Source: Nocardioides sp. B-3
Lineage (GTDB): Bacteria; Actinomycetota; Actinomycetes; Propionibacteriales; Nocardioidaceae
Length of the DNA stretch: 64,000 nucleotides
Direction: 5' to 3'
Assembly: GCF_024703895.1 (NCBI RefSeq)
Contig: NZ_CP087968.1
Coordinates: forward strand, 3,658,001-3,722,000
Positions 1 to 10,109 of this stretch are shown here, piece after piece; the stretch's first letter is position 1, and each line of letters opens with the position of its first letter. The notes under the pieces were generated by a model, which searched no databases, had not been told where the DNA came from, and worked only from the letters and a program-made list of their open reading frames with translations. Position numbers and translations under genes: made by a program.

Positions 1-790
1 CGCCGGCAGCCACGTCGACTCCGCGGACAGGTCGGCCGGCAGCACCAACCGGTCGGGCGCGGTGAAGCCGGTGACCGCCGCGATGTGTCCGCTCGGATCC
101 ACGGCCGGGGTGCGGCCGCCGACCCGGGCGACGACGGGCGCGGCGTAGGCCCGAAGCCGTTCGAGAGCCACGGCGTGCTCGGTGCGGACCTCCGCCTCGG
201 CCAGCTTCGCGGTCACGCCGACGAGGGCCAGCACCGATCGTTGTACGGCGAACGCCGGGCCCGCTGATGTCGACCGCACCCAGCGTCTCGCCGGTCCACG
301 GATCGAGCACCGGGGCAGCCGCGCAGCTCCAGCGCGTGTGCGACTCGACGTAGTGCTCGGGGCCCCGGATGTGCACCGGCTCGCCGAGCACCGGGCAGGT
401 GCCGATGGCGTTGGTGCCGACGTTGGACTCGGTCCACGCCGACCCGGGGACGAAGCCGAGCCGGTCGGCCAGACGGCGTACGCCACCGTTGCCGTGACGC
501 CACAGCACGCGCCCGTCGGTGTCGGTCGTCACCACCAGCAGGCCGTCGTCGACCACCGGGCTCAGGGACGCGGTGATGCTCGCGAGCAGGGGAGCCAGGG
601 GCGCTGGTCGTGCGCCGCGACTCGACCTCGCCCTCGGTCAGCGGCGCCACCGCAGGCTCGGCACCCGGGGCCAGTCCGCCGGCCCGGACCCGTCGCCACG
701 ACGCGCTGATCTCGGGGCGGAGGTCCTTCGTCGGGGGCCGCCGGAGAGCACGCGCTCGCGTGAACGCCACGAGGTGCGCTCGTCGCCCAT
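1..790 (-). CDS. GAF-domain transcriptional regulator (C-terminus off the window)
   Basis: Sensor-type regulator of the AcoR-like GAF family, probably controlling the divergent monooxygenase. After joining frames the protein reads from MGDERTSW at 790 through a region containing LRPEISASWRRVRAGGL and a GAF domain with WRHGNGGVRRLADRLG, GTNAIGTCPVLGEPV and VLDPWTGETLGAVDISG, which is typical of this family. The DNA-binding end lies beyond base 1. There are frame breaks near 740 (C-run) and near 590, where a CCTGG site carries an extra C. The ligand cannot be read from sequence. The family call is firm; the target is inferred from divergence and the dyad at 805-823. Confidence 0.75.
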
Positions 791-804
791 GTCGCCTCCG
801 ATCG

Positions 805-823
805 GTTGCAACCCCGTTGCAAC
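805..823. promoter_or_regulatory. Candidate operator: GTTGCAAC-CCC-GTTGCAAC dyad
   Basis: Two copies of the self-complementary octamer GTTGCAAC begin 11 bases apart (805 and 816), about one helical turn. Together they form a 19-base inverted repeat in the 88-base space between the divergent GAF regulator and the monooxygenase. The placement suggests binding by the GAF regulator; that is inference. Confidence 0.5.
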
Positions 824-878
824 CCTGCCGTCGATCGTACGGCGGGGTGTGTGCTTGGTCACGTCGGAAGGAGACATC

Positions 879-2716
879 ATGACCGAGACACTGGACAAGC
901 CCGCCACCGCCGTCACGACCGATCCGAGCGCCACGGCGACGGCGTGGTTGGAGGGGTTCAGAAGCCGCCCTCGCCGCGCGCGACATCCCGGCCGCCGCCG
1001 CGATGTTCGCCACCGAGTCGTTCTGGCGCGACCTCGTGTCGTTCAGCTGGAACATCACCACGGTGGAGGGGCGCAGCGGTGTCGGCGACCTGCTGGAGAG
1101 CACGCTGGCGGGGACCGACCCGTCGTCCTTCGCGCTCGACGAGCCCGCGGACGAGGCGGACGGTGTCGTCACGGCGTGGTTCCTGTTCGAGACCGCGATC
1201 GGTCGCGGTCGCGGACTGCTGCGACTCGTCGAGGAGGACGGTGAGCGCAAGGCGTTCACGTTCCTCACGACGCTCTACGAGCTGAAGGGCCACGAGGAGC
1301 CGAAGAACGAGCACCGCCCGCGTGGCGCCGAGCACGGGGCGGACAAGCAGCGCCAGACCCGGCTCGAGCGCAGGCAGCAGGAGGCGGAGAGCCCGGGCAG
1401 CACCACCCAGCCCTACGTGCTCGTCATCGGCGGCGGCCGGGGCGGCATCGCCCTCGGCGCCCGCCTCCGCCAGCTCGGCGTGCCGAGCCCAGGTGATCGA
1501 CAAGCACCCGCGCCCCGGCGACCAGTGGCGCAACCGCTACAAGTCGCTGTGCCTGCACGACCCGGTCTGGTACGACCACCTGCCCTACCTCAAGTTCCCG
1601 GACAACTGGCCGGTCTTCGCACCCAAGGACAAGATCGGCGACTGGCTCGAGTCCTACACGAAGATCATGGAGGTGCCCTACTGGTCGAGCACCGCGGCCA
1701 GCAGCGCGTCCCGGTCCGAGGAGACGGGCGAGTGGACGGTCGAGGTCGAGCGGGAGGGCAAGCCGTTGACGCTGCGCCCGAAGCAGCTCGTCTTCGCGAC
1801 CGGCATGTCGGGCAAGCCCAACGTCCCCGCCGTACCGGGCATGGACGTCTTCGGGGGCGACCTGCACCACTCGTCGGCGCACCCCGGCCCGGACGCCTAT
1901 CGGGGCAAGAAGGTCGTGGTCATCGGCAGCAACAACTCCGCCTTCGACATCTGCGGCGCGCTGTGGGGAGAACGACGTCGACGTGACGATGGTGCAGCGC
2001 AGCTCCACGCACATCGTGAAGAGCGACAGCCTGATGGAGATCGGGCTCGGCGACCTCTACTCCGAGCGGGCCGTCGCGGCCGGCGTGACGACCGAGAAGG
2101 CGGACCTGATCTTCGCGTCGTTGCCGTACAGGATCCTGCACACCTTCCAGATCCCGGCCTACGAGGCGATGGCGGAGAAGGACAAGGAGTTCTACGAGCG
2201 GCTGGAGGCGGCCGGCTTCGACCACGACTGGGGCGACGACGGGTCGGGCCTGTTCATGAAGTACCTCCGCCGCGGCTCGGGCTACTACATCGACGTCGGT
2301 GCCGCCGACCCGGTGGCCAACGGCGACGTCAAGCTGGTCAAGGGCCAGATCGACCACCTGACGGCGGAGGCCGTCGTGCTGGCGGACGGCACCGAGCTCC
2401 CGGCCGACGTGGTCGTCTTCGCCACCGGCTACGGATCGATGAACGGCTGGGTCGCCGACCTGATCGACCAGAGACCGCAGACCGGCTCGGCAAGGTCTGG
2501 GGCCTCGGGTCCGACACCACCAAGGACCCCGGACCGTGGGAGGGCGAGCAGCGCAACATGTGGAAGCCGACCCAGATCGAGAACCTGTGGATGCATGGCG
2601 GCAACCTGCACCAGTCGCGCCACTACTCGCTCTACCTCGCGCTCCAGTTCAAGGCGCGGTTCGAGGGCATCGACACCCCGGTCTACGCCCTGCAGGAGGT
2701 GCACCACACGGGTTGA
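879..2716 (+). CDS. Flavin-containing monooxygenase with N-terminal SnoaL-like domain
   Basis: Predicted FAD/NADPH-dependent monooxygenase of about 610 residues, cytoplasmic. A SnoaL/NTF2-like domain (about residues 1-140) precedes an FAD Rossmann motif (IGGGRGG, near 180), the FMO/BVMO fingerprint FGGDLHHSSAHPG (near 325), a second nucleotide site (VVIGSNNSAF, near 345) and FATGY (near 517). The ATG at 879 follows GGAAGGAG. Frame breaks near 960, 1490, 1965 and 2466 are single-base, and the pieces join into a full-length protein. Two of them fall at CCAGG sites (near 1490 and 2466) and one near 960 probably does. The substrate is unknown; indole-pyruvate or ketone oxygenation are family possibilities. 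Confidence 0.82.
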
Positions 2717-2731
2717 GACCCGCGGCAGGTC

Positions 2732-4539
2732 TCAGTGGATCGACAGGGCGTCCCTCGTGGAGAGGGGCGTCGCTGTCGCCGTACGGAAGAGGACGAGGGC
2801 CAGTACGGCGGCGACGACCGCGCAGACGGCGGCGCCGTAGAACACGGTGTGCTCCCGGGCGATCCCGGCGACGCGCAGCAGGTCGGAGAACTCCTTGCAG
2901 CGGCTCTTGCCGTCGCAGACCTCGCGTGCCGGCGGGATGACGCCCTGCTCGGCGTAGTACTGGCGCAGCCCGATCGTTGTCAGTGCCGAGATGCCGACCA
3001 GCATGCCGACCATCCGCGACACCACGACGAAGGCGCTGGCCACGCCGTGGACGTCGTCGTCGGTGAAGGCGAGCAACGCGGCATTGACCGGCGCGAGCGC
3101 CGGGCCGAAGCCGAGGCCGCCGGTGAACAGGGCGAGGTTGGCGATCGGCTCTCGGACCGTGGTCAGCCCCCACTGGGCCATCAGCACGAAGCCGGCCGCT
3201 GCCATCAGCATCCCGGCGGCGGTGACCGAGCCGGGGGAGAGACGCCGGATGAGGTAGCCGCCGATGACCGCTCCGACCGGCAGTGCGACCGGGGAAGCGG
3301 ACGAGCACGAGCGCTGCGGGCAGCTGGTCGTCGGGATAGACGGTCGTGCGCGCGAAGAGCGGGATGTCGATCAGCGCCGCGATGAGGGCGGCCCCGATGA
3401 AGAAGCTGACCGGGAGCGCACCCCGGGCCGGGGTACGCCGCAGCGCACCGCGAGGAACCAGCGGAGCCGTCGCCCGGCGTAGGTGCAGGGCGACAGCACG
3501 CTCGCGATCGCCGACCCGAGGAGGAACCACCAGCCGCGGTCGGAGAACACCCGGATCTTCAGGTCGGCCGTCGCGAACGCGAGGATCACGCCGGCCGGGG
3601 CGGCCGCCAGCAGCAGGGCGCCGACGAGGTCGGCCTCGACCGAGCTGGCACCCCAGCGGCGCAGGTCGAAGAGCGGCCGCTTCGCGAGGAAGCAGCGCGA
3701 GGGAAGAGGATCGCCGCGCCGACGGCGATCAGGCCGATCGGGGTCAGCCAGCGCCCCGACCCGGCGTAGGGGATGAAGAGCTGGCCCCACGTGAGGTCGC
3801 GCAACAGCTGCGCCGGGCGGACGAAGACGAGCGCGCCCGCCGCCGGGGTCGCGAGGAGGAGGACGGCGCCGACGAGGTCGGGGCGTTTCACCTTGGTTTC
3901 GACACGGCGCTGGCGCGCCTGCTCAACCAGCGGTGAGTCGGCCGCCAGCTCAACCAGCGGCGATCGCCCGGCGAGGGATCGCAGTGCCGCGGCCAGCACC
4001 AGCCCGACCGCGAGGTTGATCGCGAAGATCACTCGCCAGTCGGCGAAGGCCAGCACGACCGCGCCGAAGAGCGGACCGATGACCGAGCCGATCTCTCGGA
4101 CCGCGGAGACGACGCCGAGCGGGACTCCGCGGCGTTCCTTGGGGTAGAGGTCGGCGACCGGGGCGAGCGTGGCGGGCACGAGACCCCCGCCGCCGACACC
4201 CTGCAGGAACCGGCCGATCACCATCGAGGGCATGTCGTAGGCCAGCGCCGTGACGAGGGAGCCGAAGGCGAAGAGCACCAGCGAGAACACCAGCACCGGC
4301 ACCCGGCCGCGGAGGTCGGCGATCCTGCCGATGAGCGGCAGCATGGCGACGTACCCCGGGAGGAAGCCCGAGACGATCGGCGCCGCGCGTTGCAGCTGGT
4401 CGATCGGCACGCCGACGCTGGTCATCATGTCGGGCAGCGCGAGCACGACGACGTAGGTGTCGGCGGCCGCGAAGGCTACGGCGACGGCCGCCGGGCCCGG
4501 GAGCGCCCGGGTCGGAGCCGACCCGGTCACCTCACTCAC
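2732..4539 (-). CDS. P55-like MFS transporter, lprG partner
   Basis: Major facilitator of the 14-helix DHA2 type, about 600 residues, in the inner membrane. Near residue 75 it has motif A (GRIADLRGR), then FLQGVGGGGLVPATL and a hydrophobic pattern to the C-terminus. The GTG start at 4539 overlaps the lprG stop (GTGA), so translation is coupled. In mycobacteria the LprG-P55 pair exports triacylglycerides and supports envelope integrity; the same gene order supports that role here. The protein is longer than mycobacterial P55 (about 520), partly through an insert SPLVELAADSPLVEQARQRR encoded by a genome repeat (3895-3960). Several frame breaks occur; the one near 3290 reads CCCCGG where CCTGG is plausible. 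Confidence 0.75.
3895..3960. repeat. Interspersed repeat copy A, inside the P55-like gene
   Basis: The unit 3895-3933 begins GGTTTCGACACG and ends GCTCAACCAGCGG around a GC-rich centre. A partial second end (GCTCAACCAGCGG) follows at 3948-3960. It shares both ends with the intergenic copy at 29040-29079. On the coding strand it is translated in frame as SPLVELAADSPLVEQARQRRVETK in pieces, so the repeat became protein sequence. Confidence 0.8.
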
Positions 4540-5250
4540 GGGGCGACTATGTCCTTGCTCGTGCCGTAGTCGGCGAAGTCGACGGTGTAGGTCATCTCGT
4601 CGCTGTTCTTGTAGAAGACGCCGGTCAGCACGGCCTTGGCGCAGCTCGCCGTCGTCGGAGACGAGGTATTCCGCGTCGAAGGCGTCACCCGACGAGCTCG
4701 GGATCACGTTCTTCATCGCGTCGCCCGGGACGGTGCCGGTGAAGGTCGTGAGGACCTCGGAGTTGTCCGAGCCGCCGCGGACGCTCTCGCCCTCCTCGAG
4801 GTCGGTGGTGACGCCCAGCAGCGACGAGAAGCCCGAGTCGGCGCTGACGAGCTGGGCCGGGTCGGGCGCGCCGTAGTCGCCGGGGTCGATGTCCCAGGTA
4901 GCTGCCGTCGGTGAACGGCAGGACGGCGTTGACCTTGCCGTCGACCGCGATCACCGGCACCTGCACGCTCTGGCCGGCGAAGATCACCGTGATCGTGCCC
5001 TCGAAGGCCGGCTGGTTGGTGGCGACCCCGTCGGCCTTGACGATCCCCGCGACGCCGTCGGGGAGGTCCTCTGTCGACAGCGTGAGGCTGACGCCGCTGG
5101 TCTCGCTGAGCGTGGTGGCCGCCGCGGCGAGCACCTCTTCGGGGCTCTGGTCCTCCGTCACCTTCTCCTCGCCCCCGCCGCTGCACGCGGACAGGGCGAG
5201 AGTGCCGGCGAGGACCAGTGCCGGGGGACGCCAGCGGCGCGAGCGATCAT
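4536..5250 (-). CDS. lprG: LprG/LppX-family lipoprotein
   Basis: Secreted lipoprotein of about 235 residues that would carry lipids between membrane and envelope, paired with the downstream MFS gene. A hydrophobic signal ends in a lipobox LSACSGGG, followed by SPEEVLAAAATTLSETSGVSLTL, DLPDGVAGIVKADGVAT, VPVIAVDGKVNAVLPFTDGSY and a C-terminal YTVDFADYGTSKDIVAP, as in the LppX_LprAFG family. The ATG at 5250 and the lipobox lie in different frames, so a base is probably lost in the signal region. Other breaks are near 4900 (an extra G at CCTGG) and 4640. The family call is strong; the exact start is uncertain. Confidence 0.78.
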
Positions 5251-5267
5251 GCGATCAGCCTTGCACA

Positions 5268-7769
5268 TCACGCATCCTCAGCAGGCGCATCGGCGGAGGC
5301 GTCCATCGTGCGGCCTTCGAGGAGTACGGCGACCGGACCCGCGACAGCGGCGATCGCCTGCGGTCCGGGCACACCGGAGCCGTCGCGGCGGCCGTTGGCG
5401 GCGGGGAGCTCGATCGGGGCGCCGCTGGCAGCGGCCGCCCCGGCCGGAGCGGAGCCGGCCCGGGCGGTGACGAGCGTGTCCTCGCCCTTGAGGAACCGGT
5501 GGCAGCGGACGCCGCCGGTGGCACGACCCTTGGGCGGGTACTCGCTGAAGGGCGTCACCTTCACCGCGCCCGCCTCGGTGCCCGGCAGCGCCGTGGAGGC
5601 GCCCGACGCGGTCACCACGACCGAGTCGGCGCTGTCGACCACGCCGAACCGGGCGACCCGCTCGCCGGGAGTGACACGGACGCCGGCGATGCCCCCGCCG
5701 GACCGACCCTGCGGGCGCACCCCGTCGGCACCGAAGTGCAGCAGCTGCGCGTCCGTGGTGATGAAGCACAGCGTCTCGTCGCCGGTCATCAGCTCGACGG
5801 CACCGACGACCTCGTCGTCGTCCTTGAGTCCGATGACGTCCCAGTCGTCCTTGTTCAGCACCTCGGGGTTGACGCGCTTGACCACGCCGTCGCGGGTGCC
5901 GAGGGCGAGACCGGGGCCCTCGGTCGCGAGCGACGTGAGGGCCAGTGCGCGCTCGCCGTTGTCGAGGGACAGCACCTCACTGAGCGGCAGACCGCCCCGG
6001 AGATTGGGGTCGTTGGCGGAGTCGGGGAGCTCGGGCATGTCCAGCACGCCGACCTTGATCAGCCGCCCGCGCGAGGTCAGCACACCCACCTCGCCGCGGA
6101 CTGTGGTGCGCACCGCGGAGGTGATGACGTCGTGGTTGGCCCGCGACTCGCCGTGCCCGGGGAGGCCCGCGCCGGACGTACGCGCGACCCGGGCCGCTGG
6201 AGGACAGGAAGGCGAAGCACGGGTCGTCGGCCACCTCGAGCGACGTGGCGGCAGACGTCACCGTGGTGCCGGCCGAGGCGAGCAGGACGGTACGGCGCGG
6301 GGTGCCGTAGGTCTTGGCGACCTCGGCGAGCTCGTCGGAGACGACCTTCCGCAGCAGCTTCTCGTCGTTGATGATCGCGTCGAGCTGCTCGATCTCGCGC
6401 TCGAGCTCGGCCTTCTCCTTGTCCAGCTCGAGCCCGGAGAACTTCGTCAGGCGGCGCAGTGGCATGTCCAGGATCCAGTCGGCCCGGATCTGGCTGAGCT
6501 CGAAGATGTCGATCAACCGCTCCTTGGCCTGCGAGGCGTTGTCGGAGGAGCGGATGACTCGGATGACCTCGTCGATGTCGAGGATCGCGATGAGCAGTCC
6601 CTCGACCGGGTGCAGCCGGTCGGCGGCCTTCGTCCGGCGGAACTGCGACCTGCGGCGGACGACGTCGAAGCGGTGCTGCAGGAAGACCTCCAGCAGCTCC
6701 TTGAGCCCGAGCGTGCGCGGTTGGCCGTCGACGAGTGCGACGGTGTTGATGCCGAAGGAGTCCTCCATCGGGGTGAGCTTGTAGAGCTGCTCGAGCAGTG
6801 CCTCGGGCACGAAGCCGTTCTTCACCTCGATCACCAGCCGCAGCCCGTGGCTGCGGTCGGTGAGGTCCTTCAGGTCGGCGATGCCCCTGGATCTTCTTGG
6901 CCAGCACCAGCGCCTTGATCCGCTCGATCACGCGCTCGGTGCCGACGCCGTAGGGCAGCTCGGTCACGACGATGCCCTTGCGACGGGCGGTGACCGACTC
7001 GACGCGCGCGGTGGCGCGCATCTTGAAGGTGCCGCGGCCGGTCTCGTAGGCGTCGCGGACACCGTCGAGGCCGACGATCTTGCCGCCGGTCGGCAGGTCG
7101 GGGCCGGGGATGAACCGCATCAGGTCGTCGAGACCGGCGGTCGGGTGCGTGATCATGTGTCGCAGTGCCCGGACGACCTCGACCGGGTTGTGCGGGGCGA
7201 TGTTGGTCGCCATACCGACCGCGATGCCGGTGGTGCCGTTGACGATCAGGTTGGGGATCGCGGCCGGCAGGACGCTCGGCTCCATCTCGCGGGAGTCGTA
7301 GTTGGGCTTGAAGTCGACGGTGTCCTCGTCGATGGAGGCGGTCATGGCGACCGCCGCCGGCATCATCCGACACTCGGTGTAGCGCATCGCGGCGGGGAGT
7401 CGTCGGGCGAGCCGAAGTTGCCGTGCCCATCGATGAAGGGCACCCGCAACGACCACGACTGGGCCATCCGCACGAGTGCGTCGTAGATGGCGTTGTCACC
7501 GTGCGGGTGCAGCTTGCCCATGACCTCGCCGACGACGCGGGCGCTCTTGACGTGCCCGCGGTCGGGCCGCAGGTTCATGTCGTCCATCGTGTAGAGGATC
7601 CGGCGCTGCACGGGCTTCAGGCCGTCGCGAGCGTCGGGCAGTGCGCGGAGTAGATGACGCTGTAGGCGTACTCGAGGAACGACGAGCGCATCTCGTCGCC
7701 GACGTCGATGTCGAGGATGTGCTCCTCGAAGTCGTCGGGGAGCGGTTGTTTGGTGGTACGGCGAGCCAT
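5268..7769 (-). CDS. parC: DNA topoisomerase IV subunit A (ParC/GyrA family)
   Basis: Type IIA topoisomerase A subunit, about 833 residues, which cuts and rejoins DNA with its B partner (not in the window). The N-terminus has YSVIYSRALPDARDGLKPVQ. The catalytic tyrosine lies in AAMRYTECRM near residue 130, followed by NGTTGIAVGMATNIAPHN, a coiled region and C-terminal beta-pinwheel repeats such as VGVLTSRGRLIKV and GVVKRVNPEVL. The divergent tail and lack of a gyrB neighbour favour ParC over GyrA. Frame breaks lie near 7650, 7395, 6885 (CCAGG gained a G) and 6190 (CCTGG became CCCGGG). Confidence 0.85.
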
Positions 7770-7846
7770 GGGGGCATTCTCCCTTTCGGCCGTGCGTTCG
7801 GGCGCCGGGGCTCGCCGGTGGGCTGTCTAGATGGGAGAGTTGCGGC

Positions 7847-8767
7847 ATGGATCTCGACCTCACCGCCGTCGAGAGTTTCATCGCAGTCACCGACCAGCGG
7901 CACTTCGGACGTGCCGCCGAGAGTCTCGGCGTCACGGTCTCCGCGCTGACCAAGCGGATCCAGCGCCTCGAAAGGGCACTCGGCGTGCCGCTGATCGAGC
8001 GGGACTCGGGTGGATTCCTCGGGCTCACCCCTGCCGGGCAACGGTTCGTCCAGCTCGCACCGCAACTGATCCACGACGTCCAGTCCGCTCGGCTCGCCGC
8101 CACCGGCGAGGCCGTCACGACCCTGAGGCTCGCTGTGCCGGCCGGGGTCGGCGTGGTCGCGCCACTGATGCCTGCTGCCCTCACGACTCTGGAGCTGGCC
8201 CTCCGGCATGCGCATCCGGGGGTGGCGGTTGAGTCGGTGCCGACGCCCTTTCCCAGACTGACACCCGACCTGATGGCTGGTGAGGTCGACGTCGTGCTGA
8301 CGTTCGGACCGTCGCCAGATCCCGCCGTCGCGTCGACACGGCTGTCGAGGATCCAACGGGTGGGGCTGGTCAGCTCCACCCACCTGATGGCCGTTCGCGG
8401 CATGGTCGACGTCCGGGAATTCGCTTGCTACCCGATGCTCTACTCGCCCGGATTGCCCGACGAGTACATGCACCCGTTTGTGCTGGCGGACGTCCGACCG
8501 CTGAGCGAGGCGACCCCGGTACCGATCGACGCCTCGAACACGGCGCACGTGGCGCAGCGCATCCTTCAGGGGCGAGAGGTGACCGTCGTCCCGTTGGCAC
8601 TGACCGCGAACCTGCCACCGGAGCTTCGCAGGGTCGGACTGCGAGGCGTTCCGGACAGCTGGTACCACGCCCATCGTCGCCGCGGCGACAACCGCCCGGA
8701 GCTGCTGACTGCCATCCAGTTGATGGCCGACTTCACCGAGTCGATCACCCGATCCGCCCTGCGCTGA
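7847..8767 (+). CDS. LysR-family transcriptional regulator
   Basis: Intact 306-residue LysR-type regulator. The N-terminal winged helix-turn-helix (residues 4-62) includes LTAVESFIAVTDQRHFGRAA and VSALTKRIQRLERALGVPL. The effector domain spans roughly 90-300. It diverges from parC with a 77-base gap, but control of parC is not implied. No frame break is seen, and no CCAGG or CCTGG was spotted in it by eye. Effector and targets are unknown. Confidence 0.88.
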   Translation: MDLDLTAVESFIAVTDQRHFGRAAESLGVTVSALTKRIQRLERALGVPLIERDSGGFLGLTPAGQRFVQLAPQLIHDVQSARLAATGEAVTTLRLAVPAGVGVVAPLMPAALTTLELALRHAHPGVAVESVPTPFPRLTPDLMAGEVDVVLTFGPSPDPAVASTRLSRIQRVGLVSSTHLMAVRGMVDVREFACYPMLYSPGLPDEYMHPFVLADVRPLSEATPVPIDASNTAHVAQRILQGREVTVVPLALTANLPPELRRVGLRGVPDSWYHAHRRRGDNRPELLTAIQLMADFTESITRSALR

Positions 8768-8891
8768 GTGGTGCTGCGGGCCGGCTGTTTCCCACCCGGA
8801 AACGGAGCGGGCTTCGAAGTCGATTGTGCCTAACGTTTCCGTGTGAGCACAGTCAGGAGTGATCGGCCAACTGCGCCGAGCCGTCTCAGGG

Positions 8892-9249
8892 ATGACCTCG
8901 ACAGCAGCCCGCGTCGGCTGGGCCGTCCTCGTCGTGACGGCGGCCCCGGGCATGGTCAACCACGCCGCCGGGGTGTTCGTGATCGCCGACGAGGATCCGG
9001 AGCCGCTGATGTTCGCGGCGTTCACGGCGACGAACGCCTATGCGCTGGTAGTGCTGCTCGTGCCGTTCCGACGGCGCCAGTACTGGGCGTGGGCGGTGAC
9101 TCGGGTCAACATCGCCGCCACTGGGATCGTCTTCATCTGGCTTCGCGACGGCGTCGGAATCAGCTATTTCGTCCGGAGCGCTGGTGATGGCGGCCGCCCT
9201 CATGGCGACGCTTCCCGAGTTCCGGCGGACGCGGGTCGAGGAGGCATGA
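8892..9249 (+). CDS. Small four-helix membrane protein, unknown function
   Basis: About 118 residues with hydrophobic stretches VGWAVLVVTAAPGMVN, FTATNAYALVVLLVPF, WAVTRVNIAATGIVFIW and, after a frame break near 9180, MAAALMATLPEF. I do not recognise a family. A GTG at 8859 is the alternative start. Its stop (TGA 9247-9249) overlaps the ATG of the following ABC remnant (ATGA), so the two probably formed one transcript. The break looks like loss of one GC from a GCGC run. Confidence 0.55.
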
Positions 9250-9604
9250 TGGCCGTTGAACTGACAAGGCTCACGAAGGTCTTCGGGGACGTGCTGGCTG
9301 TCGACGACGTCAGCGCGGTCGCGCGATCGGGTGAGGTGACGGCCCTGCTCGGCCCCAATGGCGCAGGCAAGACCACCACCCTTCGAATGCTTCTCGGACT
9401 CGTGGCACCGAGCACCGGAACCGCCACGTTCGCCGACAGGCGCTACGCCGACCTGCCAGACCCGGTCCGGAATGTCGGCGGCTCGGTGCGTCGTACGGCG
9501 TCCAGCTGCTGTCGGTCGCGATGGGTGGTCTCGTCCTGCTCGGCTACACCGCCGCGTTCGTCGTCCTCGCGCTCCGCATCACACCCGGGCGGGACGTCCA
9601 TTGA
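9246..9604 (+). pseudogene. ABC transporter remnant: ATPase N-terminus joined to permease C-terminus
   Basis: The first 75-80 residues are a normal ABC ATPase start (VELTRLTKVFGDVLAVDDVS, Walker A LLGPNGAGKTTTLRMLLGL, SGTATFADRRYADLPDP). Near 9475 the sequence jumps, in another frame, to a typical permease tail (LGASYGVQLLSVAMGGLVLL, GYTAAFVVLALRITPGRDVH, stop 9602-9604). The Q-loop, signature, Walker B and most of a permease gene are missing, so well over 1 kb appears deleted. Unlike the other breaks here, whole domains are absent, so this is real decay or an assembly collapse. Confidence 0.75.
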
Positions 9605-9632
9605 CGTCGCGCACAACGAAAGGAATGACGCA

Positions 9633-9997
9633 ATGTTCGTACGTCGCATCTCCACCATCGGTGTCGGCACGGTGGCCGCGGTGGCGCTCGGTCTCGGACC
9701 GGCCAGCGCACCCTCTGCTACGTGAACAACATGACACCGCAGGGCATGGCAGGGGCCAGCAGTTCCAACGGCTTCGCGTCGTTCCACGTCCTCGCGTTCG
9801 AGTTCACGGGCCTGTGCCCGGCTGGCATCCGGGTGCTCGCCGACGCCGCGGGGATCTCGGTCGACACCCCGATCAACCTGCACGCCGTGATGGCGGGTGG
9901 GGCGGAGTTCCGGGGCAAGGACGCTCGTGGCATCAGCCACCTCGACTTCGAGGCCATCGATGCCGCGTTCCCGGACGCGATCGCTGCCTGCTCCTGA
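9633..9997 (+). CDS. Small secreted protein, unknown function
   Basis: About 120 residues beginning MFVRRISTIGVGTVAAVALG, a signal peptide ending near ASA. After a frame break near 9715 it continues as CYVNNMTPQGMAGASSSNGF, ASFHVLAFEFTGLCPAGIRV and ends FEAIDAAFPDAIAACS. The ATG at 9633 follows AAAGGA. The mature part has three cysteines that could form a disulphide. I recognise no family. It stands between the ABC remnant and the GNAT fusion gene. Confidence 0.55.
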
Positions 9998-10109
9998 CCG
10001 ACCGATTCGGCCGGATTGCCACACAGGGCACTGGCGCGGGCCGACGGTTCGCCGTACAGCGCCGTCATCGGCGGTTCGAAGTGCACCGAAGACCTGTAGA
10101 TTTCGCGAC

